Origin: Verrucomicrobiales bacterium
GTDB lineage: Bacteria > Verrucomicrobiota > Verrucomicrobiia > Limisphaerales > UBA11320
Assembly: GCA_016793885.1 (NCBI GenBank)
Contig: JAEUHE010000103.1
Span: forward strand, 124,001-188,000
Length of the DNA: 64,000 bases
Direction of reading: 5' to 3'
This document shows, one piece after another, positions 50,795 to 59,791 of the stretch (positions are counted from its first letter, which is position 1; each line of letters opens with the position of its first letter). The position numbers and the translations under genes were made by a program. The notes beneath the pieces were generated by a model. It saw only the letters and a list, made by a program, of their open reading frames with translations, was not told the DNA's origin and did no database searches.

Positions 50795-53287
50795 CTAACG
50801 CGCACCAGCAACATCAGGTTCCGCAGCGCGCAAGGCGACGAAATCGAGAATGATTCTCTTGGCCTCTTCGAGCGTAATGTCGATGTCGGGAACCGAATCA
50901 TCTACTACGGGCTCGTCGTCGTCCAACTCGTCAGATTTGCTGGCTGGTTCAGCAGATTTCTCGTCGGAACCATGTCCCTTCGCCGCCCCCTTCACAGAGG
51001 CAAGCTTATTGGTCTTCTGCAATGGAGGAGGCAGCTGTGGACTGTTTACATCCTTCAGCTTAAATTCATAGATCTTACCCGGAGGCTCCCCTCGAGCCTG
51101 CAACTCCTTCTTGCGGGCGTCGACCCGAGCTTTGTTTTCATCCTTCTCCGTACGCCGCTTCTCCTCGTTCAGCGACACCGTCTTGTCGGCTTTGATCTTC
51201 AGGTAGCGATCCATTTCCTGCCGGATATAGGCAAAATCCTTATCCCCGGCGATGCGCTTGTCAGATCGGGCCTTAATCTCCCCCAGGACGCCAGCAACCC
51301 GGTTGACCTTGTCATAGCTCGCCGGCTTGATGACATCGAAGTCGAGGGCGTTGTCCAACTCGGCCTCACCGACATCCAACACATTGTTGACCGAGGGAAG
51401 CACCAGGTCCGGCACGACTCCTTTCTTCTGAGTGGAATCCCCACTAGCACGATAAAACTTGCGGATCGTCAACTTGACCGCCCCCAGATTGTTCGTCGTC
51501 CGCAGCATCCGACCGAGTTGAATGACCGACTGCACCGTGCCCTTGCCGTGCGTGGAGCTGTCGCCAACGATGAGGGCACGTCCATAGTCCTGAAGGGCAC
51601 CCGCCAGAATTTCGGAGGCGGAGGCACTAAACCGGCTGGTCAAAACCATCAAGGGGCCGTCGTACTGCACCTTCGGATCGGTGTCCTCATCGACCTCCAC
51701 CGTATCGTCCGCATTGCGCACCTGCACAATAGGGCCCTTTTTGATGAAGAGGCCCGTCAGGTTAATCGCTTCCTCGAGGGAGCCTCCTCCGTTACGGCGA
51801 AGATCGAGAATGACTCCCGAAACGTTCTCTTTGACCAACCGCTCCAACAGCCGAGCGACATCTTTAGTCGTGCTCTTCACGTCGGACTCGTCCCGACGCT
51901 GGGACCCTACGGCAAAAGTAGCGTAAAAAGACGGTAGATCGATCAATCCCACTTTGCGGATCTTCCCGTCCGCATCCGGAAACTCATGAATCCGCGCCTT
52001 GGCCTCCTGGTCCTCAAGCTTGATTTCGTCGCGGACGAGCTCAATCTCCTTCCGAATGCTCGGATCGGGTGCATCCGCGGGGTTGACCCGCAGCCGAACG
52101 CGGCTTCCCTTGGGTCCCCGGATGAGATCCACCACTTTCCTCAACTTCATCTCGACCACGTCCGTAAATTCGCCGTCACCCTGGGCAACTGCCACAATCT
52201 TGTCGTTGGGCTTCAGCTTGCCGCTCCTCGCCGCCGGGCCCGCCGCCATCAGTTCTTGAATCTTGCAATAGCCATCCTCGGAGCGCAGCACCGCCCCAAT
52301 GCCGAACAGGGACAGGTTCATGCTGATGGAAAAATTGTCGAGCTCCCCGCGGTTGAGGTAATCGGTATGTGGGTCGTAGATGTGCGCCAAGGCGCTGAGG
52401 TAATACTGCATGACATCGTCGTTGTCGAAGTCACGAAACATCCGGACGATCCGGCTGTAGCGACGGCTGATAACCTTCACGATCTCCTCATGCTGATCCT
52501 TGCGCACCTGCGCGACCACCGAATCTGCGATGGCTTCCGGCTTGGCGGACTTCGCTAGGCCCGCCTCAACCTGGTGAAGTAGATTGGTAAGCTTCTCCTT
52601 GCCCAGCTTGTCCTTCAACGCCTCCATGAGTTCCGCTGGCTTCTTCTGCTCAGCCTTCTCCCGCACAATGCGGCCGATATCCTCGGCACGTTGCAGATTG
52701 AGCTTTTCCTGAAGATATTCGTAGCGAATTCGCGAGCGCCAGAACTGCTTGGCCTCTGTCAGGTCCTTCGGCCGCTCCAGATCCTTGCGATTCGGGGTAT
52801 ACCGTTCATCGGTGGAAAAATCCCAGTGTCCCCCTTTGTCGTCATGGAGCAATTCATGAACATAGGCATACTGCTGCTCAACCCGATCCATAAAGCGGTT
52901 GAAAATAGCGTAAGCAGGCGTGGGGTCGGCCCGACGTAAGGTCAGCTTGTCCAGGGTCTTCCGAAACATCTCAAAGCTCTCCACATCGCTCTTCAAAAAA
53001 TACAGATGCAGACCGTCCAGAGTGTCCAAGTAGCGATCCAGGAATTTAGAAGAAATCTCACTGTTGAAGCCCTTCTGACTATAATGCTGCTGCTGGAGGA
53101 TCAACCCGGTGGTCCGCGCAATGTCCCCGTCGAAGTCCCCGGGCATCAGCAGCTTCTCATTCGAATGCCGAACGCTGACCAGCGTCTTGTCGATGGTCAC
53201 AGCCGAATCCGCCGGACCGTCCGCAGCAACACCGGCCGAGGAGGTTAATAAACCCAGCAGGAGAATCAGATTCATTCGAAGTGTCAT
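50795..53287 (-). CDS. prc: Carboxy-terminal processing protease, Prc/Tsp type
   Basis: An 830-residue periplasmic S41 protease that degrades or trims proteins from their C terminus. The ATG at 53287 gives a signal peptide (hydrophobic stretch LILLLGLLTSSAGVAA). A long N-terminal helical domain is followed by a PDZ domain (SLFGIGAVLRSEDGYCKIQELMA to LRKVVDLIRG), the S41 core with nucleophile in RFSASASEI and lysine in HGKGTVQ, both nearly identical to E. coli Prc, and the family C-terminal domain ending NSPQLPPPLQKT. A Lys/Asp-rich tail of about 60 residues with DELDDDEPVVDDS follows and is extra relative to E. coli. All catalytic parts are intact. It stands alone. Confidence 0.93.
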   Translation of the reverse strand: MTLRMNLILLLGLLTSSAGVAADGPADSAVTIDKTLVSVRHSNEKLLMPGDFDGDIARTTGLILQQQHYSQKGFNSEISSKFLDRYLDTLDGLHLYFLKSDVESFEMFRKTLDKLTLRRADPTPAYAIFNRFMDRVEQQYAYVHELLHDDKGGHWDFSTDERYTPNRKDLERPKDLTEAKQFWRSRIRYEYLQEKLNLQRAEDIGRIVREKAEQKKPAELMEALKDKLGKEKLTNLLHQVEAGLAKSAKPEAIADSVVAQVRKDQHEEIVKVISRRYSRIVRMFRDFDNDDVMQYYLSALAHIYDPHTDYLNRGELDNFSISMNLSLFGIGAVLRSEDGYCKIQELMAAGPAARSGKLKPNDKIVAVAQGDGEFTDVVEMKLRKVVDLIRGPKGSRVRLRVNPADAPDPSIRKEIELVRDEIKLEDQEAKARIHEFPDADGKIRKVGLIDLPSFYATFAVGSQRRDESDVKSTTKDVARLLERLVKENVSGVILDLRRNGGGSLEEAINLTGLFIKKGPIVQVRNADDTVEVDEDTDPKVQYDGPLMVLTSRFSASASEILAGALQDYGRALIVGDSSTHGKGTVQSVIQLGRMLRTTNNLGAVKLTIRKFYRASGDSTQKKGVVPDLVLPSVNNVLDVGEAELDNALDFDVIKPASYDKVNRVAGVLGEIKARSDKRIAGDKDFAYIRQEMDRYLKIKADKTVSLNEEKRRTEKDENKARVDARKKELQARGEPPGKIYEFKLKDVNSPQLPPPLQKTNKLASVKGAAKGHGSDEKSAEPASKSDELDDDEPVVDDSVPDIDITLEEAKRIILDFVALRAAEPDVAGAR

Positions 53288-53546
53288 AAAGTCGCTTTGG
53301 CTACTTAGAGTGGTTCGACTGGTCTCTACCAACAAAATTCACCGCTAATGTCCCTAGTAAAGCTGCGACGTCAATCCTGCAAATGAAAGAGAGGCTTAAA
53401 AAGTCGCATCGCTGCTGAACCATCGACCGAATTGTCCGCGTCCTGAATCCAGACTTTGCCAGCAATTAACCCCCTCGCTGGATTCAGGGTTAAAGCACCA
53501 GCGCAACCTACCGATTAAGCTTCAGGAACAAAGGAAAGGCCAAACT

Positions 53547-54083
53547 ATGTCAGCATCAGCCACCGCACCAGCCGTCGAAGAATCCAACAGCAAAGCGCAC
53601 AGCGCCACCGGCAAATACCTCACTTTCACCCTAGGACACGAATCCTACGGCATCGCCGTGCTCAAGGTCCGGGAAATCATCCGGGTTCCTGACATCACCG
53701 CGGTGCCGCAAATGCCAGACTACGTCAAAGGGGTTATCAACCTACGAGGCAAGGTCATTCCGGTCGCTGACCTGCGCGTGAAGTTTCAACTGGCTGACGT
53801 TCAGAACACCGAGCGCACCTGCATCGTGGTCGTCCAAGTGAAACTACCGAGCGGTGCCCAGCCTCTCATCGGCTTGATCGTCGATTCCGTAGAAGAGGTG
53901 GTCAATATCCCCGGGACCGACATCGAGCCCACCCCCGACTTCGGCTCAACCCTGGATACCGAATACATCCTGGGCATGGCCAAGGTCAAAGGTGCTGTCA
54001 AAACCCTGCTGGATATCGATCGCGTCGTTGCCGCCGAGACCCTGACTGCCATGGCCGCCGCCGCCGGTTCCCGAGCTGCCTGA
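53547..54083 (+). CDS. cheW: CheW chemotaxis coupling protein
   Basis: A 178-residue CheW. It contains LTFTLGHESYGIAVLKVREII, PDYVKGVINLRGKVIPVADLR (the receptor-binding NLRG motif), IVVVQVK and GLIVDSVEEVVNIP, all typical of the double beta-barrel scaffold that links chemoreceptors to CheA. The N-terminal 25 residues and the Ala-rich tail are low-complexity. A reasonable ribosome site (GGAAAGG) lies 7 bases before the ATG at 53547. No cheA, receptor or other chemotaxis gene is in the window, so it is an orphan copy. The ~210 bp upstream should hold its promoter. Confidence 0.95.
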   Translation: MSASATAPAVEESNSKAHSATGKYLTFTLGHESYGIAVLKVREIIRVPDITAVPQMPDYVKGVINLRGKVIPVADLRVKFQLADVQNTERTCIVVVQVKLPSGAQPLIGLIVDSVEEVVNIPGTDIEPTPDFGSTLDTEYILGMAKVKGAVKTLLDIDRVVAAETLTAMAAAAGSRAA

Positions 54084-54158
54084 GCTGTAGGAGTCGAGGT
54101 AACGAGAATTGGTCCCACCCCCCTACTTCAGTGTAGGAGCCGAGGTCACGAGGCTTGG
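54084..54158. repeat. Two direct repeats after cheW
   Basis: The segments 54084-54112 (GCTGTAGGAGTCGAGGTAAC...) and 54130-54158 (AGTGTAGGAGCCGAGGTCAC...) are about 80 percent identical over 29 bases with a 46-base period. They overlap no gene except the last bases around the cheW stop. The unit looks like a dispersed intergenic repeat unit in tandem. Confidence 0.6.
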
Positions 54159-54177
54159 CCTCCGAATCTGACCCTCG

Positions 54178-55440
54178 TCAACTCGCCAGGTAAGGGACCG
54201 TCAGCGGCCCCTGCGGCAGGACCGCCACCCGGCCCTGCCCGCCCAGACGCTGCAGCTCACGTGACACCGCGAGCCCGATGTCACCACAGGGCTCCAAATG
54301 ACACGCCCGCAGCACCTCATCGGGCAGGGAGCTATGCACCATCACCCTGGCCCGACGCTGAATCAGAGCCTGAATCTGAGCCTGCCATTGCTCCGGACGC
54401 GCTTCGCCCGACATCAGACGAGCCATGACTTCCTCGATGCTCCCAGCGCTCCCGAGCAGTCGCTCCATCGGACTACCCGCCGGCACGCCTTCCCGACACT
54501 CACAAGCCAGGATCAGCAGCCCGCCCGGCTTCAGGATTCGTACCCCCGCGCTCATGCCCTTCACCCCCTGGTAGAGGTTTTGGTCCAGCGGATAGCCGCT
54601 GTTGGAGGTCACCACGATATCGAAGGGCAACTCCTGGCGTTGCATCGCTGAGGCGCGAACGAATTCGCAACCTTGCCGATGCGCCTCGATCAAGTCTCCC
54701 GCGAACACCTGGGTGATGCGACGCTCATCGTTCAGCGTGACGTTAACCAGAAACGAGGGGCCCACCCGCAGTGCCACATCGCGAAGCTCCTCCCACAGGG
54801 GGTTTCCTACCGTCACCCCAAACGCTGCGTTGGGATCGCCGATGTTCCTGACCCCATGATTGCTCATCACGCTCGAGAGAGCTGCCACCCCTGGAATGAT
54901 GCCCTTAACCCCGCCGCTGAAACCGGCGAAAAAATGAGGCTCGATAAATCCGGTGACGATCCGAACAGCGGCGTCGGCAAAGTGGCGATTGATCAGCGCA
55001 GGTGTTCCATCACGCATCGTGCCGAACGCGCGATGAGCCGCAGGATTCTCAGGCTCGTGATTGATAACTCGGTAATGGTTCACCACCTCCGGCGTTAACA
55101 TCCGCTCCAGCTCTTGCCGAGTGTTGGGCCGGTGCGTTCCCAATTGATTCAACAGCGTGATGCGGTCTCGCGGAACGAAGGAGAGGTACTCCAGCAGCCA
55201 CGGAATCAGTCGTTCATTCGGAGTGGCACGGGTGATGTCGCTGAAGCTGATGCAGACGGTGTCCGTCGGTCCAATCCAGTCGCGCAGCGGACGAGCCTGG
55301 ATGGGGGCCTCGAGTGCACGCATCAACGCCGCCTGCTCATCGCCCAAGCCGACGCGAGGAAAGGGTTCAATAACGGTGGTGGCCGAGTCGGGTAGTTCCA
55401 CCGGAAGCTGGCCCTGTCCGTAGGCAAATCGAACAATCAT
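54178..55440 (-). CDS. larA: LarA-type nickel-pincer lactate racemase family protein
   Basis: A 420-residue DUF2088/LarA-family enzyme. H103 (LGTHRPN), H169 and K179 (EPHFFAGFSGGVKG) and H195 (SNHGVRN) keep exactly the spacing of H108, H174, K184 and H200 of Lactobacillus plantarum LarA, which bind the nickel-pincer nucleotide and act in catalysis. So it should use the same cofactor to racemise or epimerise an alpha-hydroxy acid. The family is broad (sugar acids, malate and others), so lactate is not certain. The cofactor genes larB, larC and larE are not in the window. The divergent gene at 55678 is a zinc alcohol dehydrogenase; a joint role in hydroxy-acid or sugar-acid use is possible but unproved. 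Confidence 0.88.
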   Translation of the reverse strand: MIVRFAYGQGQLPVELPDSATTVIEPFPRVGLGDEQAALMRALEAPIQARPLRDWIGPTDTVCISFSDITRATPNERLIPWLLEYLSFVPRDRITLLNQLGTHRPNTRQELERMLTPEVVNHYRVINHEPENPAAHRAFGTMRDGTPALINRHFADAAVRIVTGFIEPHFFAGFSGGVKGIIPGVAALSSVMSNHGVRNIGDPNAAFGVTVGNPLWEELRDVALRVGPSFLVNVTLNDERRITQVFAGDLIEAHRQGCEFVRASAMQRQELPFDIVVTSNSGYPLDQNLYQGVKGMSAGVRILKPGGLLILACECREGVPAGSPMERLLGSAGSIEEVMARLMSGEARPEQWQAQIQALIQRRARVMVHSSLPDEVLRACHLEPCGDIGLAVSRELQRLGGQGRVAVLPQGPLTVPYLAS

Positions 55441-55542
55441 GCGTCGAGGCTAGCACGTCGAGGAGGTTCGGGTCAAAAGCCACCCCCTTCAGTATGGTCC
55501 GTCTCTGGAAGATTCCCCCTGCCCTTTCCCCCTTTCCCACGC

Positions 55543-55620
55543 CCCGATGGGCCGACACGGCCCACACTACATTGTAGCGCGGGCCGTCCTCGGCACGTCG
55601 GGCCACCAACCGGGAAACGT
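55543..55620. repeat. Possible structured intergenic repeat before the alcohol dehydrogenase gene
   Basis: CGGCCCACACTACATTGTAGCGCGGGCCG holds nested palindromes: CGGCCC/GGGCCG outside and CTACA/TGTAG inside. A second GC-rich stretch with CGTCGGGCC and GTCCGGGAC follows. It could be a hairpin-forming dispersed repeat or part of a divergent control region between larA-like and the dehydrogenase. Confidence 0.35.
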
Positions 55621-55698
55621 CCGGGACACACGTCGCTACAGCGAGCCCCCCGAAATTAAATTGAGACAGCCAGCCGGATGTCCTATGTATACCACTAC

Positions 55699-56721
55699 AT
55701 GCAGGCCATCTTACTGGAAAAACCGCAGCAGTTCACCGTGACGCAAATCCCGGAGCCCGCCCAGCCTGGACCAGGTGAAGCGCTTGTTCGAGTTCACCGC
55801 GTCGGAATCTGCGGCACCGACTACTCAGGCTTCCTCGGCAAGATGCCATTCTACAGCTATCCGCGCATTCCCGGACATGAGTTGGGTGTTGAAGTCTTGG
55901 CCGTAGGCACCGGGGTGACCAACGTAGCTCCCGGCGACCGTTGCTCGGTCGAGCCCTACATGAACTGCCAACGCTGCTCGGCGTGCCAGCGCGGACATAC
56001 CAACTGCTGCGAAAACCTTCAGGTGCTCGGGGTTCACACCGATGGCGGATTACGCCCCCAGTTCCTAGTCCCAGCCCGCAAGTTACACCTGTCCAAATCG
56101 CTGAGCTTCGAACAGTTGGCCCTCGTCGAAACCCTCGCCATTGGCTGCCACGCCGTCAATCGAGGCAACCCACAACCCGGAGAATCGGTCCTCGTGATCG
56201 GCGCCGGGCCCATCGGACTCTCCACCATGGAGTTCATCCGCCTCACCGGGGCCAAGACGATTGTGTTGGACCTGAACGAGCAACGGCTCGAATTCTGCCG
56301 ACGCGTGATGAAGGTGGATCACACGATCGCTTTCAAGGGCGATGGCTCCGAATTAGAACAGCTGAAAGCGGTTACGAGTGGCAATCTGCCCGACGTCGTG
56401 ATCGATGCCACGGGCAGCAACAAATCAATGTCCAACGCCCTGAACCTGGTGGGCTTCGCGGGGCGTTTGGTTTTCGTGGGGATCACCACTTCGGAAGTTT
56501 CCTTTGGGCACCCGTTGATGCATCGCCGGGAGATGACCCTGCTCGCGAGCCGGAACGCGCTCCCCCCCGATTTCACTCGCATCATCAGCCTCATCGAAAA
56601 CGGCCAGATCGACACGAAGCCCTGGATCACTCACCATGCTGACTTTAGCGAAATGATCGGACGCTTCCCTGACTGGCTCAAACCGGAGACCGGAGTCCTC
56701 AAGGCCGTGGTGCATGTCTGA
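55699..56721 (+). CDS. Zinc-dependent alcohol dehydrogenase (sorbitol/threonine dehydrogenase-like)
   Basis: A medium-chain dehydrogenase of about 340 residues. Catalytic zinc ligands are in VGICGTDYSG and the GHE of IPGHELGVEV; the structural zinc site is CQRCSACQRGHTNC; the nucleotide motif is VLVIGAGPIGLSTMEF. It oxidises a sugar alcohol or related secondary alcohol with NAD(P). Two starts are possible: ATG at 55678 and ATG at 55699 (MQAILLEKP); the latter gives the usual family N terminus. The stop overlaps the following gene's longest frame by 8 bp. It is divergent from the LarA-like gene. The substrate is unknown. Confidence 0.88.
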   Translation: MQAILLEKPQQFTVTQIPEPAQPGPGEALVRVHRVGICGTDYSGFLGKMPFYSYPRIPGHELGVEVLAVGTGVTNVAPGDRCSVEPYMNCQRCSACQRGHTNCCENLQVLGVHTDGGLRPQFLVPARKLHLSKSLSFEQLALVETLAIGCHAVNRGNPQPGESVLVIGAGPIGLSTMEFIRLTGAKTIVLDLNEQRLEFCRRVMKVDHTIAFKGDGSELEQLKAVTSGNLPDVVIDATGSNKSMSNALNLVGFAGRLVFVGITTSEVSFGHPLMHRREMTLLASRNALPPDFTRIISLIENGQIDTKPWITHHADFSEMIGRFPDWLKPETGVLKAVVHV

Positions 56722-56773
56722 CCTCCATCATTCACAGTCGCCTTACCCCTTACCCCTCATCACTCGACTCTCG

Positions 56774-57583
56774 ATGCCCATGAAACCGAAATCGGACCGC
56801 TTTCTACCCCTCGTCACCCTCGCCCTCGCTGTCTGGATCTTTACGGGTTGTATGACAACTCCCGAAACGGGACGCAGTCAGCTCATTCTCCTGAGCGCGG
56901 AGCAGGAGACCAAACTCGGCTTTCAGTCCTTCGACCAGCTGAAGAAGCAGACGCCCATCAGCAAAAATGCTGCGGCGAATGCCCAGCTTCAGCGGGTAGG
57001 CAAGCAGATCGCCGCCGTGGCTGATCTCCCGGGAGCTCAATGGGAGTTCGTTCTCTTCGAAAGCAAGGAGCCCAACGCCTTCTGCCTGCCTGGAGGAAAG
57101 GTCGGAGTGTACACCGGCATTCTTCCCCTCACCAAGGACGATGCCGGCCTAGCGGCTGTCATCGGGCATGAGGTTGCCCACGCGGTGCTGCGTCATGGCA
57201 ACGAGCGCGTCAGCCGCTCCATGCTCTGGCAAATGGGGGCCACCGCTCTGGGTACCGGCATGTCCGTCTCAGCGGCTGATCCGCGCGTCGCCATGGCAGT
57301 GCAACAGGCCTATGGGGCCGGATCTCAAGTCCTCTCCGAGCTACCCCATAGCCGAGACCAAGAGTCGGAGGCAGATCGAGTCGGACTCCGCTACATGGCG
57401 CGAGCCGGATATGATCCGGAGGCTGCTTTGGGCTTCTGGCAGCGCTTCGCGGCCTTCAACTCTCAAGCAGGTGGTGGCGGCGGATTCTCCTTCTTGCGCA
57501 CTCACCCTACCGACGCAACCCGCGTCAAACAAATCCAGGCCTGGCTGCCCGAAGCCAAGGCGCAATACCGCCCGCGCCAATAG
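56774..57583 (+). CDS. M48-family metalloprotease lipoprotein (BepA/LoiP-like)
   Basis: A zinc protease of about 269 residues starting at 56774 or at the ATG at 56780 (MKPKSDRF); the longest frame begins inside the upstream gene. The signal peptide ends at a lipobox IFTGC followed by MTTPETGRSQ, so it is a membrane-anchored lipoprotein. The zinc motif is HEVAH in IGHEVAHAVLRHGNERVS, the third ligand is the Glu in SRDQESEADRVGLRYMARAGYD, and the tail RTHPTDATRVKQIQAWLP is standard for the family. These proteins clean up or mature outer-membrane proteins in the periplasm. It ends in front of a long palindromic repeat shared with the convergent AAA gene. Confidence 0.93.
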   Translation: MPMKPKSDRFLPLVTLALAVWIFTGCMTTPETGRSQLILLSAEQETKLGFQSFDQLKKQTPISKNAAANAQLQRVGKQIAAVADLPGAQWEFVLFESKEPNAFCLPGGKVGVYTGILPLTKDDAGLAAVIGHEVAHAVLRHGNERVSRSMLWQMGATALGTGMSVSAADPRVAMAVQQAYGAGSQVLSELPHSRDQESEADRVGLRYMARAGYDPEAALGFWQRFAAFNSQAGGGGGFSFLRTHPTDATRVKQIQAWLPEAKAQYRPRQ

Positions 57584-57602
57584 CCTTCCGGGTCAATTCT
57601 CC

Positions 57603-57779
57603 GCTTCAGCCCAATCCATACAGTAGGGCGGCATGCGGTTGCGCAGCGGGTTTTTGCGAAAACCGAGGCGTGAGGAGCAAGCGTATTGAGCGAAATACGT
57701 AAGCGACGAACCACGAAGGATTTCGCAAAAAGATCTAGCAAACGCGTGCTGAACGACTGCATGGATTGGGCTTCAGGCG
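57603..57779. repeat. Long imperfect palindromic repeat between convergent genes
   Basis: About 175 bp of imperfect inverted repeat with ~88-base arms. The outer ends are TTCAGCCCAATCCAT and ATGGATTGGGCT. Further in, GGTTTTTGCGAAA pairs with TTTCGCAAAAAG, and near the centre AGCAAGCGTATTGAG pairs with CGAAATACGTAAGC. It fills the whole space between the stops of the M48 and AAA genes, which end 19 bp and 4 bp away. It has no open frame of its own and looks like a non-autonomous palindromic element that may also work as a two-way terminator. Confidence 0.85.
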
Positions 57780-57782
57780 GTG

Positions 57783-59735
57783 CTATGACGGCAGGACAGG
57801 CTCGGCAAACTCAGCGTCGTAGTTTTGGGAGCAAGCCGTGCATTGCGCGTCTTTGAGCTGCGCTTCCGAGGTCCACGAGTAAACCTGCCGACAGCCCGGG
57901 CAGACTACTCGGTAGACACCGCCCCGGCGGTGGAAATCGGCCAGATAATCATCGGAGATCGCTCCAAAGTCCGCCGGCTCGAGGGTCATCAGGGCCTGAG
58001 CGGTGACTTGCTCCGGCGCCAACGCCGCCAGGCGCGACGCCTGGGCGTTGATGACTGTTTCGAAAAGATTGCGCACGAGACGCGCATTCCCAAAATTCAC
58101 AGTCCGATCCGCATGGGCCGCGTCAAAGTGATGAATCAGCTTCAACCGCAACACCGGATTCAACTTCAAGCCGCTGCGACGGCAGAGGAGGCTGAAAATC
58201 CGACACAACTCAACCGGCGTGTAGTCCGGAAACTCGATATGGCGGTTGAAACGGGAATGCAGGCCGGGATTCGAATGGATAAAGCGCTCCATTTCGACCG
58301 GATACCCCGCCACGATCACGATAAGCCGATCCCTTTCGTCCTCCATCCGCTTCAACAGGGTCTCGATCGCTTCCGCTCCAAAGTCTTCATGGTCCTTAAT
58401 GAGTGCATACGCCTCATCGATGAAGAGGATCCCGTCGCGCGCCGAGTCGATGACTGCATTGGTTCTTGGCGCCGTCTGACCAACATATTCCGCGACCAAG
58501 GCCGAACGGTCGCACTCCACCACATGCCCCTTCTTCAGCACACCCAATGAACGAAAAATTCTACCCATCAAGCGCGCGACCGTGGTCTTCCCGGTGCCTG
58601 GGTTTCCGGTGTAGACCGAGTGATAGCTTGTCGGGATCGGCTTCAAACCCTGCGTGATGCGCAGCTGTTGAATCTTGGCGAAATTCGCCACCTCGCGCAC
58701 CCGAGCCTTCACATCAGCGATACCCACCAGCGAATCCAACTCCTGCAGAACCTGGGAGAGCTCCTCCGGGCGTATGATCGGAGAGTTGGTCATCGCCACG
58801 TTGCGGAAATCCCGGCAGAGATGGGCGATCTGGGCCAGGAGGTAGTGATTGAACCGACTTTCCCGCGAGGAGACGGATCCGTCGAGAGAGCTAAACGCTT
58901 CGAGCACCTCCTGAACCAAGAACTCGTAGTGAACTACCAACAGCGCCGGCAGCTGTAGCTTGCCCACGACTCGCGTCATCTCCTCAAAAGAGTGGTCCAA
59001 ACCTTCGCGTACAGCCGGGGCAACCGCCTCATGCAACTTGTTCACCTTCTCCCGGGCACCATCGAGGTACTCCGAAACCGCATCCTTCACGTGGAGCGAG
59101 CGCGAGGCAGTGGGCGGCCGATTCAAGGCTTGAAACCGCTCCTTTTGGTCACGACGGAAGTAACCGGGCACAGTGGCCGCAAGCTCCTCCGCCCGACCGC
59201 TATACAGGCAGGAGACCCAAAAGTGAGCCGACGCATCAGCGAGCAAGCTGAACTCGGTGCGAGGAAAGAACACCGACCACGCTCCGCCCACCATCCGTCG
59301 GAAAGCGTCGAACAACGACGCCAAAAGATCGACAGTACCCTCGGGGGTCTTCTCGTAGGAAAGCTCCGGAGAGGTCAGTATTTCCAAATACTCCGCGAGC
59401 AATTTTGCGCTGTAAAGAGCTCGGAGCAACTGTTCCAGGGGCCGCCGCGCGCAGCCCGTCACATCAGCGATCTCATCGAGTTTGCCCAGCAACGTGCGCC
59501 AACTGGCCAAATAGGCCCCATCGACAGCAATGACCCGCTCCGCACAGGCCGCGTCGATGAGGGACAGGTTCTGAAAGTAAGTGACAACCTCCAGGGTGTT
59601 CTGCTTGTTGAACAACATCAGGCCCTCGTATTCCAAGGGGTGGATCCGGCGCGACTCCGGATCGCCCATCACGGCCGCCAAGAGGCTTCCGGGCACCAAC
59701 GGATGGGTCTTGAGATCTCTAACGAGGGCGTTCAT
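57783..59735 (-). CDS. CbbX/SpoVK-type AAA ATPase with C-terminal zinc ribbon
   Basis: A 650-residue protein. The first ~320 residues are helical with no motif I recognise. The AAA core follows: Walker A GNPGTGKTT (about 373-381), Walker B GILFIDEAYAL (about 432-442), arginine-rich HSRFNRHIEFPDYT and sensor region NARLVRNLFE. This core is of the CbbX/SpoVK type, the family of Rubisco activases and other small remodelling ATPases. A C-terminal extension has a four-cysteine zinc ribbon (CPGC...CTAC, about 610-635). No Rubisco gene is nearby, so the client is unknown. It starts 54 bp after the methyltransferase gene, with a hairpin between. Confidence 0.8.
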   Translation of the reverse strand: MNALVRDLKTHPLVPGSLLAAVMGDPESRRIHPLEYEGLMLFNKQNTLEVVTYFQNLSLIDAACAERVIAVDGAYLASWRTLLGKLDEIADVTGCARRPLEQLLRALYSAKLLAEYLEILTSPELSYEKTPEGTVDLLASLFDAFRRMVGGAWSVFFPRTEFSLLADASAHFWVSCLYSGRAEELAATVPGYFRRDQKERFQALNRPPTASRSLHVKDAVSEYLDGAREKVNKLHEAVAPAVREGLDHSFEEMTRVVGKLQLPALLVVHYEFLVQEVLEAFSSLDGSVSSRESRFNHYLLAQIAHLCRDFRNVAMTNSPIIRPEELSQVLQELDSLVGIADVKARVREVANFAKIQQLRITQGLKPIPTSYHSVYTGNPGTGKTTVARLMGRIFRSLGVLKKGHVVECDRSALVAEYVGQTAPRTNAVIDSARDGILFIDEAYALIKDHEDFGAEAIETLLKRMEDERDRLIVIVAGYPVEMERFIHSNPGLHSRFNRHIEFPDYTPVELCRIFSLLCRRSGLKLNPVLRLKLIHHFDAAHADRTVNFGNARLVRNLFETVINAQASRLAALAPEQVTAQALMTLEPADFGAISDDYLADFHRRGGVYRVVCPGCRQVYSWTSEAQLKDAQCTACSQNYDAEFAEPVLPS

Positions 59736-59752
59736 GCGAAGTGGCTTAACCG

Positions 59753-59791
59753 GAGGGTGAAGAGCGACACCACCAGAGTCATGTCACCCTC
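59753..59791 (-). other. Hairpin overlapping the stop codon of the ArsM-like gene
   Basis: On the minus strand GAGGGTGA (59791-59784) pairs perfectly with TCACCCTC (59760-59753) around a 23-base loop. The left arm starts inside the TGA stop. There is no T-run after it. It may be a weak terminator, a translation signal between the two genes, or a recoding element (see findings). Confidence 0.5.

Noticed and set aside
50732-51937. A 401-codon open frame on the plus strand.
   Set aside because: It is antisense to the Prc-type protease with intact catalytic motifs.
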